Source of the DNA: Pseudomonas cannabina
Lineage (GTDB): Bacteria; Pseudomonadota; Gammaproteobacteria; Pseudomonadales; Pseudomonadaceae
Direction: 5' to 3'
NCBI RefSeq assembly: GCF_900100365.1
Contig: NZ_FNKU01000001.1
Span: 5,681,001-5,745,000, forward strand
Length of the DNA: 64,000 nt
Position 1 is the first letter of the stretch. Each line of letters opens with the position of its first letter. The position numbers were made by a program, and so were the translations under genes. Shown here piece after piece: positions 54,143 to 64,000 of the stretch. The notes below the pieces were generated by a model, which saw only the letters and a list, made by a program, of their open reading frames with translations, was not told the origin of the DNA and searched no databases.

Positions 54143-56464
54143 ATGACTCGATCCCGCACCTCTCGTTCCCCTAAAAAGCAACCTCCCCGCAGCCTGCACA
54201 AGTGGCTGGGCTGGGCGTTGAAGCTTGGTATCGTCGGCCTGGTTCTGCTGGGCGGCCTGGCGATTTATCTCGATGCGATTGTTCAGGAGAAATTCTCCGG
54301 CAAGCGCTGGACCATCCCGGCCAAGGTCTATGCGCGGCCGCTGGAGCTGTTCGTCGGGCAAAAGCTCAGCCGTGATGATTTCCTCATCGAGCTCGATGCA
54401 CTGGGCTATCGCCGTGAAAGCGTGGCCAACGGGCCAGGCGCTGCTGCCGTGAACGGCAACACGGTCGATCTCAATACCCGTGGCTTCCAGTTTTACGAAG
54501 GCACTGATGCCGCACAGCAGGTGCGGGTGCGCTTCTCCGGTGATTATGTCGCCGACCTGTCGTCCGGCAATGGCGCCAAGCTCGCGGTCGCACGGCTCGA
54601 GCCCTTGCTGATCGGCGGCCTGTACCCGAAGAATCTCGAAGACCGGATCCTGATCAAGCTCGATCAGGCTCCGCCGTACCTGCTCGACGGGCTGGTCGCG
54701 GTTGAAGACCGGGATTTCTACCATCACTTCGGGGTGTCACCCAAATCCATTGCCCGGGCCATGTGGGTCAACACGTCCCAGGGGCAGATGCGCCAGGGCG
54801 GCAGTACGCTGACCCAGCAGTTGGTCAAGAACTTCTACCTGACCAACGAGCGCAGCCTGACTCGCAAACTGACTGAAGCCATGATGGCCGTGTTGCTGGA
54901 GATTCATTACAGCAAGCAGGAAATCCTTGAGGCGTATCTCAACGAGGTCTTTGTCGGCCAGGATGGCCAGCGCGCCGTCCACGGTTTCGGTCTGGCCAGT
55001 CAGTATTTCTTCAGTCAGCCGCTGTCCGAACTGAAAATCCATCAGGTGGCGATGCTGGTCGGGCTGGTCAAGGGGCCGTCCTTCTATAACCCGCGTCGCA
55101 ATCCCGAGCGTGCACTGGAGCGTCGCAATCTGGTGCTCGACCTGTTCGAACAGCAAGGCGTGGCCACACCGGAAGTGGTCGCCGCTGCGAAGAAAATGCC
55201 ATTGGGCGTGACCAAAACCGGCACGCTCGCCGACAGCTCGTTCCCGGCTTTCCTCGATCTGGTCAAGCGTCAGTTGCGCGAAGACTATCGCGATGAAGAC
55301 TTGACCGAAGAGGGGCTGCGGATCTTCACCAGCTTCGATCCGATCCTGCAGATGAAGTCCCAGGCGGCCATAGACGACACGTTCAAAAAGCTTGCCGGGC
55401 GCAAGGGTGTGGATGAAGTGGAAGCGGGGATGGTCGTCACCAATCCAGAGACCGGCGAAGTGCAAGCGCTGATTGGCGGACGCGAGGCCGGGTTCTCGGG
55501 CTTCAATCGGGCGATCGATGCGGTGCGGCCGATTGGCTCGCTGGTCAAACCGGCTATTTATCTGACCGCGCTGGAGCGCCCAAGCCAGTACACGCTGACC
55601 AGTTGGATCGCCGACGAGCTGTTTCAGGTCAAGGGCGCCGATGGTCAGATCTGGAAACCGCAGAACTACGATCACAAGTCCCACGGCAACATCTTTCTGT
55701 ATCAGGGGCTGGCGCATTCCTACAACCTGTCGACTGCCAAGCTAGGCCTTGATCTGGGTATTCCGAACGTGTTCAAAACCCTGGCCAGGCTGGGCGTGAC
55801 TAGCGAGTGGCCCGCGTATCCATCGATGTTGCTGGGGGCGGGCGGCTTGAGTCCGATGGAAGTCGCCACCATGTATCAGACGATCGCCAGCGGCGGGTTC
55901 AATACGCCGATGCGCGGCATTCGCAGCGTACTGACGGCTGAAGGTGAACCGCTCAAGCGCTATCCGTTCAAGATCGAGCAGCGCTTCGATCCGGGTGCGA
56001 TTTATCTGGTGCAGAATGCGATGCAGCGGGTCATGCGCGAAGGGACGGGCAAATCTGTTTACAACGTGTTGCCGAGTTCGCTGAATCTGGCGGGCAAGAC
56101 CGGCACCAGTAACGACTCTCGCGACAGCTGGTTTGCCGGTTTCAGTCAGGACCTGCTGGCGGTGGTCTGGATGGGCCGCGACGATAACGGCAAGACTCCG
56201 TTTACCGGCGCTACCGGTGCCTTGCAGGTCTGGACCAGCTTCATGCGCAAGGCCTATCCGTTGCCGCTGGACATGGCGATGCCGGACAACGTCGTTCAGG
56301 CGTGGGTCGATGCGCAGACGGGTCAGGGCTCGGACGCCAGCTGCCCGAATGCAGTGCAGATGCCGTATATTCGCGGCAGTGAGCCCCAGCCCGGCGCGAC
56401 ATGCGGCGGCGCTCCAGCACCTGCGACTGAGGTGATGGACTGGGTCAAGGGTTGGTTGAACTAG
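54143..56464 (+). CDS. mrcB: Penicillin-binding protein 1B
   Basis: This 773-residue bifunctional peptidoglycan synthase has a short cytosolic tail, a membrane anchor at about 27-45 (LGIVGLVLLGGLAIYLDA) and a UB2H-like domain (about 65-155). Glycosyltransferase 51 (about 165-340) has VAVEDRDFYHHFG (catalytic Glu) and GGSTLTQQLVKNFYL. The transpeptidase has the SxxK RPIGSLVKPAIYL, SYN in HSYNLST and KTGTS. It acts in the periplasm. Its activator gene follows 17 bases later. Confidence 0.96.
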   Translation: MTRSRTSRSPKKQPPRSLHKWLGWALKLGIVGLVLLGGLAIYLDAIVQEKFSGKRWTIPAKVYARPLELFVGQKLSRDDFLIELDALGYRRESVANGPGAAAVNGNTVDLNTRGFQFYEGTDAAQQVRVRFSGDYVADLSSGNGAKLAVARLEPLLIGGLYPKNLEDRILIKLDQAPPYLLDGLVAVEDRDFYHHFGVSPKSIARAMWVNTSQGQMRQGGSTLTQQLVKNFYLTNERSLTRKLTEAMMAVLLEIHYSKQEILEAYLNEVFVGQDGQRAVHGFGLASQYFFSQPLSELKIHQVAMLVGLVKGPSFYNPRRNPERALERRNLVLDLFEQQGVATPEVVAAAKKMPLGVTKTGTLADSSFPAFLDLVKRQLREDYRDEDLTEEGLRIFTSFDPILQMKSQAAIDDTFKKLAGRKGVDEVEAGMVVTNPETGEVQALIGGREAGFSGFNRAIDAVRPIGSLVKPAIYLTALERPSQYTLTSWIADELFQVKGADGQIWKPQNYDHKSHGNIFLYQGLAHSYNLSTAKLGLDLGIPNVFKTLARLGVTSEWPAYPSMLLGAGGLSPMEVATMYQTIASGGFNTPMRGIRSVLTAEGEPLKRYPFKIEQRFDPGAIYLVQNAMQRVMREGTGKSVYNVLPSSLNLAGKTGTSNDSRDSWFAGFSQDLLAVVWMGRDDNGKTPFTGATGALQVWTSFMRKAYPLPLDMAMPDNVVQAWVDAQTGQGSDASCPNAVQMPYIRGSEPQPGATCGGAPAPATEVMDWVKGWLN

Positions 56465-56481
56465 GCAATCGAGGTTTTGAC

Positions 56482-57225
56482 GTGAATAAATGGTGGATTC
56501 CAGCTTTAACAGCTCTGGCTTTGCTGAATGGCTGCGCCAGCGTGGAGCGCGGCTCGATTCCGGTCGAGGATTCAAGCTCCAGAGTGTCCAACGGCGAGCG
56601 CGTGGCAGCTACGAACAAGGGCGCTTATCGCCCCAATACAGCGCCGGCTCAGCAGCCGCAAGCCGTACCGCAAGACTCGGGCGTGGTCGTGATGGTGCCC
56701 GGCGGCGGTAGTGGCGATGCGGGTCAGAGCTTTTCTGCTCCGGCCAGTCAGGCCCCGTTCAGCGTCAACACGCCGCCGGTCGATGCGGCACCGGCCACTC
56801 AGGCGCCGATCAGTTCGGCTCCGGCTGCCAATAACAGCTACAGCATTCCGGCCGCCTCGGCACCGAGCGGGATTCCTTCCAGCGGTGGCGGTCTGTCCGA
56901 GGACGAGCAACTGGATGGCCCGGTTCTGGCCTTGCTGACCACCGCACAGCAACAGCAGAGCAGCGGTGACTTGAATGGCGCCTCTTCCAGCCTCGAACGC
57001 GCGCAGCGTGTTGCCCCGCGCGAGCCGCAGGTGCTTTATCGTCTGGCGCAAGTGCGTCTGGCCCAGGGCGATGCAGCCCAGGCCGAGCAATTGGCCCGCC
57101 GCGGTCTGACGTACGCTAATGGCCGCGCCAGTCTGCAAGCCAGCCTCTGGGGTTTGATTGCACAGTCCCGCGAGAAACAAGGTGATGCAGCCGGTGCTGC
57201 GCTGGCTCGTCAGAAGGCTCGCTAA
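56482..57225 (+). CDS. lpoP: Outer-membrane lipoprotein with TPR, PBP1b activator LpoP-like
   Basis: This 247-residue protein starts at a GTG with GAGG upstream. The signal ends in a lipobox ALALLNGC (Cys18) with no Asp after it, so sorting to the outer membrane is expected. A long Pro/Ala/Ser/Gln-rich disordered arm (about 40-150) leads to a TPR domain (about 155-247: VLALLTTAQQQQSSGDLNGA, YRLAQVRLAQGD). This architecture and position after mrcB match LpoP, which spans the periplasm to stimulate PBP1b in P. aeruginosa. The assignment rests on architecture and position, not on alignment. Confidence 0.82.
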   Translation: MNKWWIPALTALALLNGCASVERGSIPVEDSSSRVSNGERVAATNKGAYRPNTAPAQQPQAVPQDSGVVVMVPGGGSGDAGQSFSAPASQAPFSVNTPPVDAAPATQAPISSAPAANNSYSIPAASAPSGIPSSGGGLSEDEQLDGPVLALLTTAQQQQSSGDLNGASSSLERAQRVAPREPQVLYRLAQVRLAQGDAAQAEQLARRGLTYANGRASLQASLWGLIAQSREKQGDAAGAALARQKAR

Positions 57226-57554
57226 TGGACCAGCGCCTGCCTGAAATTGCCGAGCAGTTGTTGCTGATAGAGCGCGAGTTGCGCGCGCTGGGCTGGTGGG
57301 ATGTCACGCCGCCCAGCGAGGCAGCGTTGTCCAGCCAGGAGCCGTTCAGTGTCGATACGCTGGAGTTCGCTCAATGGTTGCAATGGATCTTCCTGCCGCG
57401 CATGAAGGTCATTCTCGAGCGCGACCTGCCACTGCCCAATGCGTCCGGCATCGTGGAAATGGCCGAGATGGTCTATGCCGGTCGCTTGAGTGAAACGCGT
57501 CTGCTGCAACAGCATCTGGCGCGGTTCGATCAACTGATCGCTGCGACGCGTTGA
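57225..57554 (+). CDS. YqcC family protein
   Basis: This 109-residue protein starts in TAATG overlap with the lipoprotein gene. It is helical, with ELRALGWWDVTPPSEAALSS and EFAQWLQWIFLPRMKVILE, which match the YqcC domain. No catalytic residues or signal are evident; it is cytosolic. Third gene of the mrcB operon. Function unknown. Confidence 0.85.
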   Translation: MDQRLPEIAEQLLLIERELRALGWWDVTPPSEAALSSQEPFSVDTLEFAQWLQWIFLPRMKVILERDLPLPNASGIVEMAEMVYAGRLSETRLLQQHLARFDQLIAATR

Positions 57555-57563
57555 TCGACTCGC

Positions 57564-57980
57564 CTAGCGGCAAAGCTCACTGATCGCCCGCTCGGTTTCT
57601 TCGATGCGCGTCTTGCGGGTCTCCTCCGTAAGACGTCGCGACTCTCCACCCACTTGCTCGCGCACCCGCGGATTGTTCTGCAGTTGCGCGAGATTGGTGC
57701 GCAGGGTCTCGCAATTCCCGGCGCGCTTGGCTTCCTGTATTTTTATCTGATTTTTGACTTTCTGGTCGATGGCGCGTTGCTGCGCGGCGCCATCGACCGC
57801 GGGTGGCGCGGGGGCAGCTACTGGCGGCGGCTGTTGCACGTTTATCTGCTGAGCCTGCTGGCCCGTCGGCGGCTGGGCGTCGAAATGCGTCACGCCCTGA
57901 GCGTCGACCCATTTATAGACAGAAGCGGCCTGGCCGGTTGAAGCGATGGTCAGTGCTGCGGCGAAAATCATCCAGCGCAT
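57564..57980 (-). CDS. DUF4124 periplasmic protein
   Basis: This 138-residue protein has a signal peptide (MRWMIFAAALTIASTGQAAS, cleavage after QAA). The DUF4124 domain SVYKWVDAQGVTHFDAQPPTG follows, then a Gln/Pro-rich stretch and a charged helical tail (KNQIKIQEAKRAGNCETLR). It starts at the ATG at 57980 behind AAGGACTCGAC. The DUF4124 fold is a small beta domain probably binding the cell envelope; its role is unknown. It is convergent with yqcC. Confidence 0.88.
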   Translation of the reverse strand: MRWMIFAAALTIASTGQAASVYKWVDAQGVTHFDAQPPTGQQAQQINVQQPPPVAAPAPPAVDGAAQQRAIDQKVKNQIKIQEAKRAGNCETLRTNLAQLQNNPRVREQVGGESRRLTEETRKTRIEETERAISELCR

Positions 57981-58378
57981 GTCGAGTCCTTGAGGTGTCA
58001 GTGCCTCTGGGAAACTACCATAACGATGCGTTTCCGTCCGAAACGGTGCGATTTCACAGGCTTGCAGCCAAGAAAGCGCACGGATGACTTGACTTGAGGG
58101 GGGGGAATCACAACAATCCAAAGTTCGCTGTAGAAGGACTGCCAGAAGCAGACCCTCTCGGTAGATCATGAGGCGCACACCCGCGCCGACCTGTAACACC
58201 CGCAACGCGTTACCTCGCGCTGGGTGGGAATGTTCCGCAACACTCAGGGACATCCCAATACTTGCTCAGTCAGTGCTGACGTAGTCGGCGACCACCGTCG
58301 CTCATGCTCTGCTGGCAGTAAACCTACAAAGACCCGTCCCGGAGTGGGCGGTATTCTGGCGTTTTAGAGGTGAACAAC
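57981..58378. other. Spacer between the DUF4124 gene and ilvI
   Basis: This 398-bp divergent spacer contains the ilvIHC promoter, which I cannot place. A GTAAC-N11-GTTAC inverted repeat stands at 58193-58213. There is no leader-peptide/attenuator arrangement of branched-chain codons followed by a T-run terminator that I can see. Confidence 0.35.
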
Positions 58379-60103
58379 GTGGAGCTTTTATCTGGCGCTG
58401 AAATGATCGTCCGCTTTTTGCGTGACGAAGGCGTTGAGCATATCTATGGGTACCCGGGTGGTGCCCTCCTGCATGTCTACGATGCCCTGTTCAAAGAACC
58501 TGCTGTGAGCCATATTCTGGTTCGTCACGAGCAGGCTGCCACGCACATGGCTGACGGTTATGCGCGTGCGACCGGCAAAGCGGGCGTGGTGCTGGTGACC
58601 TCGGGTCCTGGTGCGACCAATGCCATTACCGGTATCGCCACGGCGTACATGGACTCCATTCCGATGGTGGTGCTGTCCGGTCAGGTCGCGAGCACGCTGG
58701 TGGGTACCGATGCGTTCCAGGAGACAGACATGATCGGTATCTCCCGGCCGATCGTGAAGCACAGCTTCATGATCAAGCACCCGTCGGAAATCCCGGAAAT
58801 CTTGAAAAAAGCGTTCTATCTGGCGCAGTCGGGTCGTCCTGGTCCTGTGGTTGTCGATATTCCGAAAGACATGACCAACCCGGCCGAGAAATTCGAATAC
58901 GTCTTTCCCAAGAAAGCCAAGCTGCGCTCTTACAGCCCGGCGGTCCGTGGGCATTCCGGGCAGATCCGCAAAGCCGTGGAAATGCTCCTGGCGGCCAAGC
59001 GTCCGATCGTCTATGCCGGTGGCGGCGTGATCATGGGCAACGCTTCGGCGCAGCTGACCGAGCTGGCGCAGCTGCTCAATGCTCCGGTCACCAACACGCT
59101 GATGGGCCTGGGTTGCTATCCGGGCACGGATCGCCAGTTCGTCGGCATGCTCGGCATGCACGGCAGCTACACCGCCAACCTCGCGATGCACCACACCGAC
59201 GTGATTCTGGCCGTGGGCGCGCGTTTCGATGACCGGGTGATCAATGGCGCGAGCAAGTTCTGCCCGAATGCCAAGATCATCCACATCGATATCGACCCGG
59301 CGTCGATCTCCAAGACCATCAAGGCCGATGTGCCTATCGTCGGTCCGGTTGAAAGCGTGTTGACCGAGATGGTTGCCACCCTGAAAGAAATCGGCGAAAC
59401 GCCTGACAAGGCATCGGTCGATGCCTGGTGGAAGCAGATCGATGAATGGCGCGGGAATGGCGATCTGTTCCCGTATAACCGTGGCGATGGCTCTGTCATC
59501 AAGCCGCAGGCGGTGATCGAAACGCTGTGCGAAGTCACCAAGGGCGATGCCTACGTAACCTCGGATGTCGGCCAGCATCAGATGTTCGCTGCGCAGTACT
59601 ACCGCTTCAACAAGCCGAACCGCTGGATCAACTCAGGCGGTCTGGGCACCATGGGCTTCGGCTTCCCGGCGGCGATGGGCGTCAAGCTGAGCTTCCCGGA
59701 CGAGCACGTTGCCTGTGTGACCGGGGAAGGCAGCATCCAGATGAACATTCAGGAGCTGTCGACCTGTCTGCAATATGGCCTGCCGGTAAAAATCATCCTG
59801 CTCAACAACGGCGTGCTGGGCATGGTCCGTCAGTGGCAGGACATGAGTTACGGCGCGCGTCACTCGCATTCCTACATGGAATCGCTGCCTGACTTCGTCA
59901 AGTTGGTCGAAGCCTATGGCCACGTTGGCATGCGCATCACCGATTTGAAAGATCTGAAGCCGAAGATGGAAGAAGCCTTTGCCATGACTGACCGGCTGGT
60001 GTTCCTCGACATTCAGGTCGATGTGACCGAGCACGTCTACCCGATGCAGATCAAGGACGGCTCCATGCGCGATATGTGGTTGAGTAAGACGGAGCGGACA
60101 TAA
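58379..60103 (+). CDS. ilvI: Acetolactate synthase large subunit
   Basis: This 574-residue ThDP enzyme of valine, leucine and isoleucine synthesis shows the Glu of [48 protein letters not shown] (FAD domain later) and the ThDP/Mg motif [14 protein letters not shown] to [15 protein letters not shown] start at the GTG at 58379 gives [13 protein letters not shown] family N-terminus; a GTG nine bases earlier is also possible. ilvH follows after 2 bases. Confidence 0.94.
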   Translation: MELLSGAEMIVRFLRDEGVEHIYGYPGGALLHVYDALFKEPAVSHILVRHEQAATHMADGYARATGKAGVVLVTSGPGATNAITGIATAYMDSIPMVVLSGQVASTLVGTDAFQETDMIGISRPIVKHSFMIKHPSEIPEILKKAFYLAQSGRPGPVVVDIPKDMTNPAEKFEYVFPKKAKLRSYSPAVRGHSGQIRKAVEMLLAAKRPIVYAGGGVIMGNASAQLTELAQLLNAPVTNTLMGLGCYPGTDRQFVGMLGMHGSYTANLAMHHTDVILAVGARFDDRVINGASKFCPNAKIIHIDIDPASISKTIKADVPIVGPVESVLTEMVATLKEIGETPDKASVDAWWKQIDEWRGNGDLFPYNRGDGSVIKPQAVIETLCEVTKGDAYVTSDVGQHQMFAAQYYRFNKPNRWINSGGLGTMGFGFPAAMGVKLSFPDEHVACVTGEGSIQMNIQELSTCLQYGLPVKIILLNNGVLGMVRQWQDMSYGARHSHSYMESLPDFVKLVEAYGHVGMRITDLKDLKPKMEEAFAMTDRLVFLDIQVDVTEHVYPMQIKDGSMRDMWLSKTERT

Positions 60104-60105
60104 TC

Positions 60106-60597
60106 ATGCGCCATATCATTTCCCTACTGCTGGAAAACGAACCGGGCGCGCTGTCTCGTGTGGTCGGTCTGTTCTCGCAGCGTAACTACAACATCGAAAG
60201 CCTGACGGTCGCGCCAACCGAAGACCCGACCCTGTCGCGTCTGACGCTGACCACTGTGGGGCACGATGAGGTGATCGAGCAGATCACCAAGAACCTCAAC
60301 AAACTCATTGAGGTGGTCAAGCTGGTCGACCTGTCGGAGAGCGCTCACATCGAGCGTGAACTGATGCTGGTCAAGGTCAAGGCCACCGGCGCGCAGCGTG
60401 CCGAGATCAAGCGCACCACGGATATCTTCCGCGGGCAGATCGTCGACGTGACTGCCAGCGTCTACACCGTGCAGCTGAGCGGCACGAGCGACAAACTGGA
60501 CAGCTTCATTCAGGCCATCGGCACTGCCGCCATCCTGGAAACAGTACGCAGTGGCGTGACGGGCATTGCCCGTGGCGACAAAGTGCTGAGCATTTAA
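60106..60597 (+). CDS. ilvH: Acetolactate synthase small subunit
   Basis: This 163-residue regulatory subunit gives the complex valine sensitivity. The ACT domain starts at residue 1 (HIISLLLENEPGALSRVVGLF, then SQRNYNIESLTVAPTED), and the C-terminal part has RTTDIFRGQIVDVTASVYTV. It is in the ilvIHC operon, 47 bases before ilvC. Confidence 0.97.
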   Translation: MRHIISLLLENEPGALSRVVGLFSQRNYNIESLTVAPTEDPTLSRLTLTTVGHDEVIEQITKNLNKLIEVVKLVDLSESAHIERELMLVKVKATGAQRAEIKRTTDIFRGQIVDVTASVYTVQLSGTSDKLDSFIQAIGTAAILETVRSGVTGIARGDKVLSI

Positions 60598-60632
60598 ATC
60601 AATTAAGCAAATGGCCTGAACGGCCACGATAA

Positions 60633-61661
<1,029 letters not shown>

Positions 61662-61697
61662 GCTTTTCCGGCTTACAGCCAGCTTTCAGCTGGTTTA

Positions 61698-61727
61698 AAA
61701 AAGCGCGACCCATGGGTCGCGCTTTTT
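61698..61727 (+). terminator. Terminator after ilvC
   Basis: AAAAAGCGCGACCC and GGGTCGCGCTTTTT pair perfectly around the AT loop, 36 bases after the ilvC stop, with the T run at the end. Confidence 0.92.
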
Positions 61728-61828
61728 CGTTATGGGTCAGGATCTGGTATAAAGCTGCAACGTTTTGCTGGCGAACCCTCGCCGCAGACCTGTGTCGAAC
61801 CTTTTCATACCGCTGCAAGGTAATCTCC

Positions 61829-62680
61829 ATGAGCGAACGTCCTGAAGAGCCCATCAAGGCCCCTGACGCTGAAAGTCTGCTACCGATCGATGAACATGTG
61901 GAAGAAGGGCATGATGCCGAAGGCCGTCAGGTCCGGCACCGCGGTATCTATCTGCTGCCCAACCTGTTTACTACGGCGAATCTGTTCGCCGGTTTCTACT
62001 CCATCATCAGTTCCATGAGTGCTCAAAGCGCCATGAGTGCGGGTGATTTCGCGGGGGCGAGCAAATATTTCGCGTTCGCCGCCATCGCAATCTTCGTCGC
62101 CATGGTCCTCGACGGGCTGGATGGTCGCGTTGCGCGCATGACCAACACCCAAAGTGCGTTCGGCGCCGAGTATGATTCGCTGTCCGACATGGTCGCTTTC
62201 GGCGTGGCCCCGGCCTTGCTGGCGTTCGGCTGGGCCTTGGGCGACATGGGCAAGGTCGGCTGGATGGTCGCCTTCATCTATGTAGCAGGAGCCGCGCTGC
62301 GACTGGCGCGCTTCAATACCCAGGTCGGCACGGCTGACAAGCGCTACTTTATCGGTCTGGCCAGCCCGGCGGCGGCAGGTGTCGTGGCAGGGACGGTCTG
62401 GGCGTTCAGCGACTTTGGCATTCAAGGCTCCAAGCTGTCGTTTCTCGTGGCGCTGCTGGTTGCGGCTGCCGGGATGCTGATGGTCAGCAACATCAAGTAC
62501 AACAGCTTCAAGGAACTGGACCTGAAGGGCCGAGTGCCTTTCGTTGCGATTCTGGCGGTGGTGCTGGTATTTGCCGTGGTGTTCAGCGATCCGCCGCGCA
62601 TCCTGCTGCTGATCTTCCTTGCCTACGCGCTGTCCGGACCGATTCAGTATCTATTGCGCCGCCATAAAGCCTCACAATGA
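61829..62680 (+). CDS. pssA: CDP-diacylglycerol-serine O-phosphatidyltransferase
   Basis: This 283-residue membrane enzyme makes phosphatidylserine. The CDP-alcohol motif DGLDGRVARMTNTQS to FGAEYDSLSD has all its acidic residues in the D-G-x2-A-R-x8-G-x3-D-x3-D pattern. About seven to eight membrane segments follow a soluble acidic N-terminus (PIDEHVEEGHDAEG). The ATG at 61829 is chosen since the longer frame contains the ilvC terminator. It is alone between ilvC and msrP. Confidence 0.92.
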   Translation: MSERPEEPIKAPDAESLLPIDEHVEEGHDAEGRQVRHRGIYLLPNLFTTANLFAGFYSIISSMSAQSAMSAGDFAGASKYFAFAAIAIFVAMVLDGLDGRVARMTNTQSAFGAEYDSLSDMVAFGVAPALLAFGWALGDMGKVGWMVAFIYVAGAALRLARFNTQVGTADKRYFIGLASPAAAGVVAGTVWAFSDFGIQGSKLSFLVALLVAAAGMLMVSNIKYNSFKELDLKGRVPFVAILAVVLVFAVVFSDPPRILLLIFLAYALSGPIQYLLRRHKASQ

Positions 62681-62742
62681 TCTAATTTCCACCATACTCC
62701 GTAGTCTACTGGTGCATCAGTTTCCTAGGCTGCGGAGTCATC

Positions 62743-63755
<1,013 letters not shown>

Positions 63756-63756
<1 letters not shown>

Positions 63757-64000
63757 TGCGCTATCCGCTTTTTCGCCTTGCCGTGTTTGTCGCGGCTAGC
63801 GTGGCACCTGTCTGGTGGCTTTATCAGGCGTGGATTTTTGCTTTGGGGCCGGATCCAGGCAAGGCACTGGTCGAGAGCTTCGGTCTGGCGACGTTGATCA
63901 TGCTGCTGATCACGCTGGCGATGACGCCATTGCAGCGTCTGACCGGCTGGCCGGGATGGATTGTGGTTCGTCGCCAGTTGGGGCTGTGGTGCTTTGCCTA
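63756..64000 (+). CDS. msrQ: MsrQ heme membrane partner, N-terminal part (cut by window edge)
   Basis: 81 codons are visible from the ATG at 63756. The peptide begins [20 protein letters not shown] (membrane segment), then [19 protein letters not shown] (second segment), and reads into [11 protein letters not shown], the ferric-reductase-like region. MsrQ hands electrons to MsrP. The rest lies beyond the window. Confidence 0.92.

Noticed and set aside
58260..58378. A leader-peptide attenuator for ilvIHC (a short ATG frame MLCWQ was seen).
   Set aside because: The frame has no run of Leu, Val or Ile codons and no T-run terminator follows.

Overview
The window reads as a chromosomal segment of a Pseudomonas of the P. 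syringae group. Supporting signs are the dksA-gluQ-cbrX-cbrA-cbrB-crcZ-pcnB-folK-panB-panC-pgi block, the nadC/DUF1631/ampD/ampE block, a three-domain fruB (EIIA-HPr-EI) in fruBKA with a divergent fruR, a Fur-boxed PrrF sRNA gene, and REP repeats of the GTGGGAGCGAACTTGTTCGCG type. Almost all genes share the GC-rich codon use of that genus. This placement rests on recognition of proteins and gene order, not on a search.

Layout. 1-3.2 kb: a partial HxlR regulator divergent from a beta-class glutathione transferase with a palindromic operator candidate between them, an IS5-family insertion sequence, and a two-gene DUF433/PIN-like pair that looks like a toxin-antitoxin module. 3.2-18.1 kb: a DUF1523 gene and then a large Ter stress-response island. 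Its first half is a putative small-molecule module (ATP-grasp, TerD-fused trypsin-like protease, PRTase-TRSP, HAD, StiP/PELOTA-type protein, C-C lyase, second HAD). Its second half is terZABCDE, and terF plus a GYF-AIM24 protein run towards it from the opposite strand. 18.1-24.9 kb: nadC, a DUF1631 protein, ampDE, a TatD nuclease and fruR. 24.9-30.8 kb: fruBKA behind a Cra/FruR operator. 30.8-33.6 kb: a thiolase, an MpaB-type oxygenase gene broken by an in-frame stop, and a tandem REP array carrying a 99-bp MITE. 33.6-48.1 kb: pgi, panBC, folK, pcnB, crcZ (split by a 1.2-kb IS5 element), cbrBAX, gluQ, an 800-bp duplicated intergenic repeat, and dksA. 48.4-58 kb: an aminotransferase, sfsA, a Rieske protein, deoC, prrF, a pentapeptide protein, an APH/ATPase fusion, the mrcB-lpoP-yqcC operon and a DUF4124 protein. 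58-64 kb: ilvIHC, a phosphatidylserine synthase, and msrP with the start of msrQ.

How the parts work together. CbrA/CbrB should switch on the sRNA CrcZ from a sigma-54 promoter downstream of cbrB; CrcZ sequesters the Hfq/Crc repressor and relieves carbon catabolite repression. The promoter and an upstream GTTAC/GTAAC site are intact, but an IS5 element with a CTAA target duplication sits in the middle of the RNA. This is the most consequential local event in the window. The Ter island joins calcium-binding TerD-family proteins, the membrane protein TerC and a set of enzymes whose product is unknown, and it is the best candidate here for a poorly described system.

Limits: no alignments, folding or promoter programs were run. 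Family calls come from visible motifs, length and gene order.
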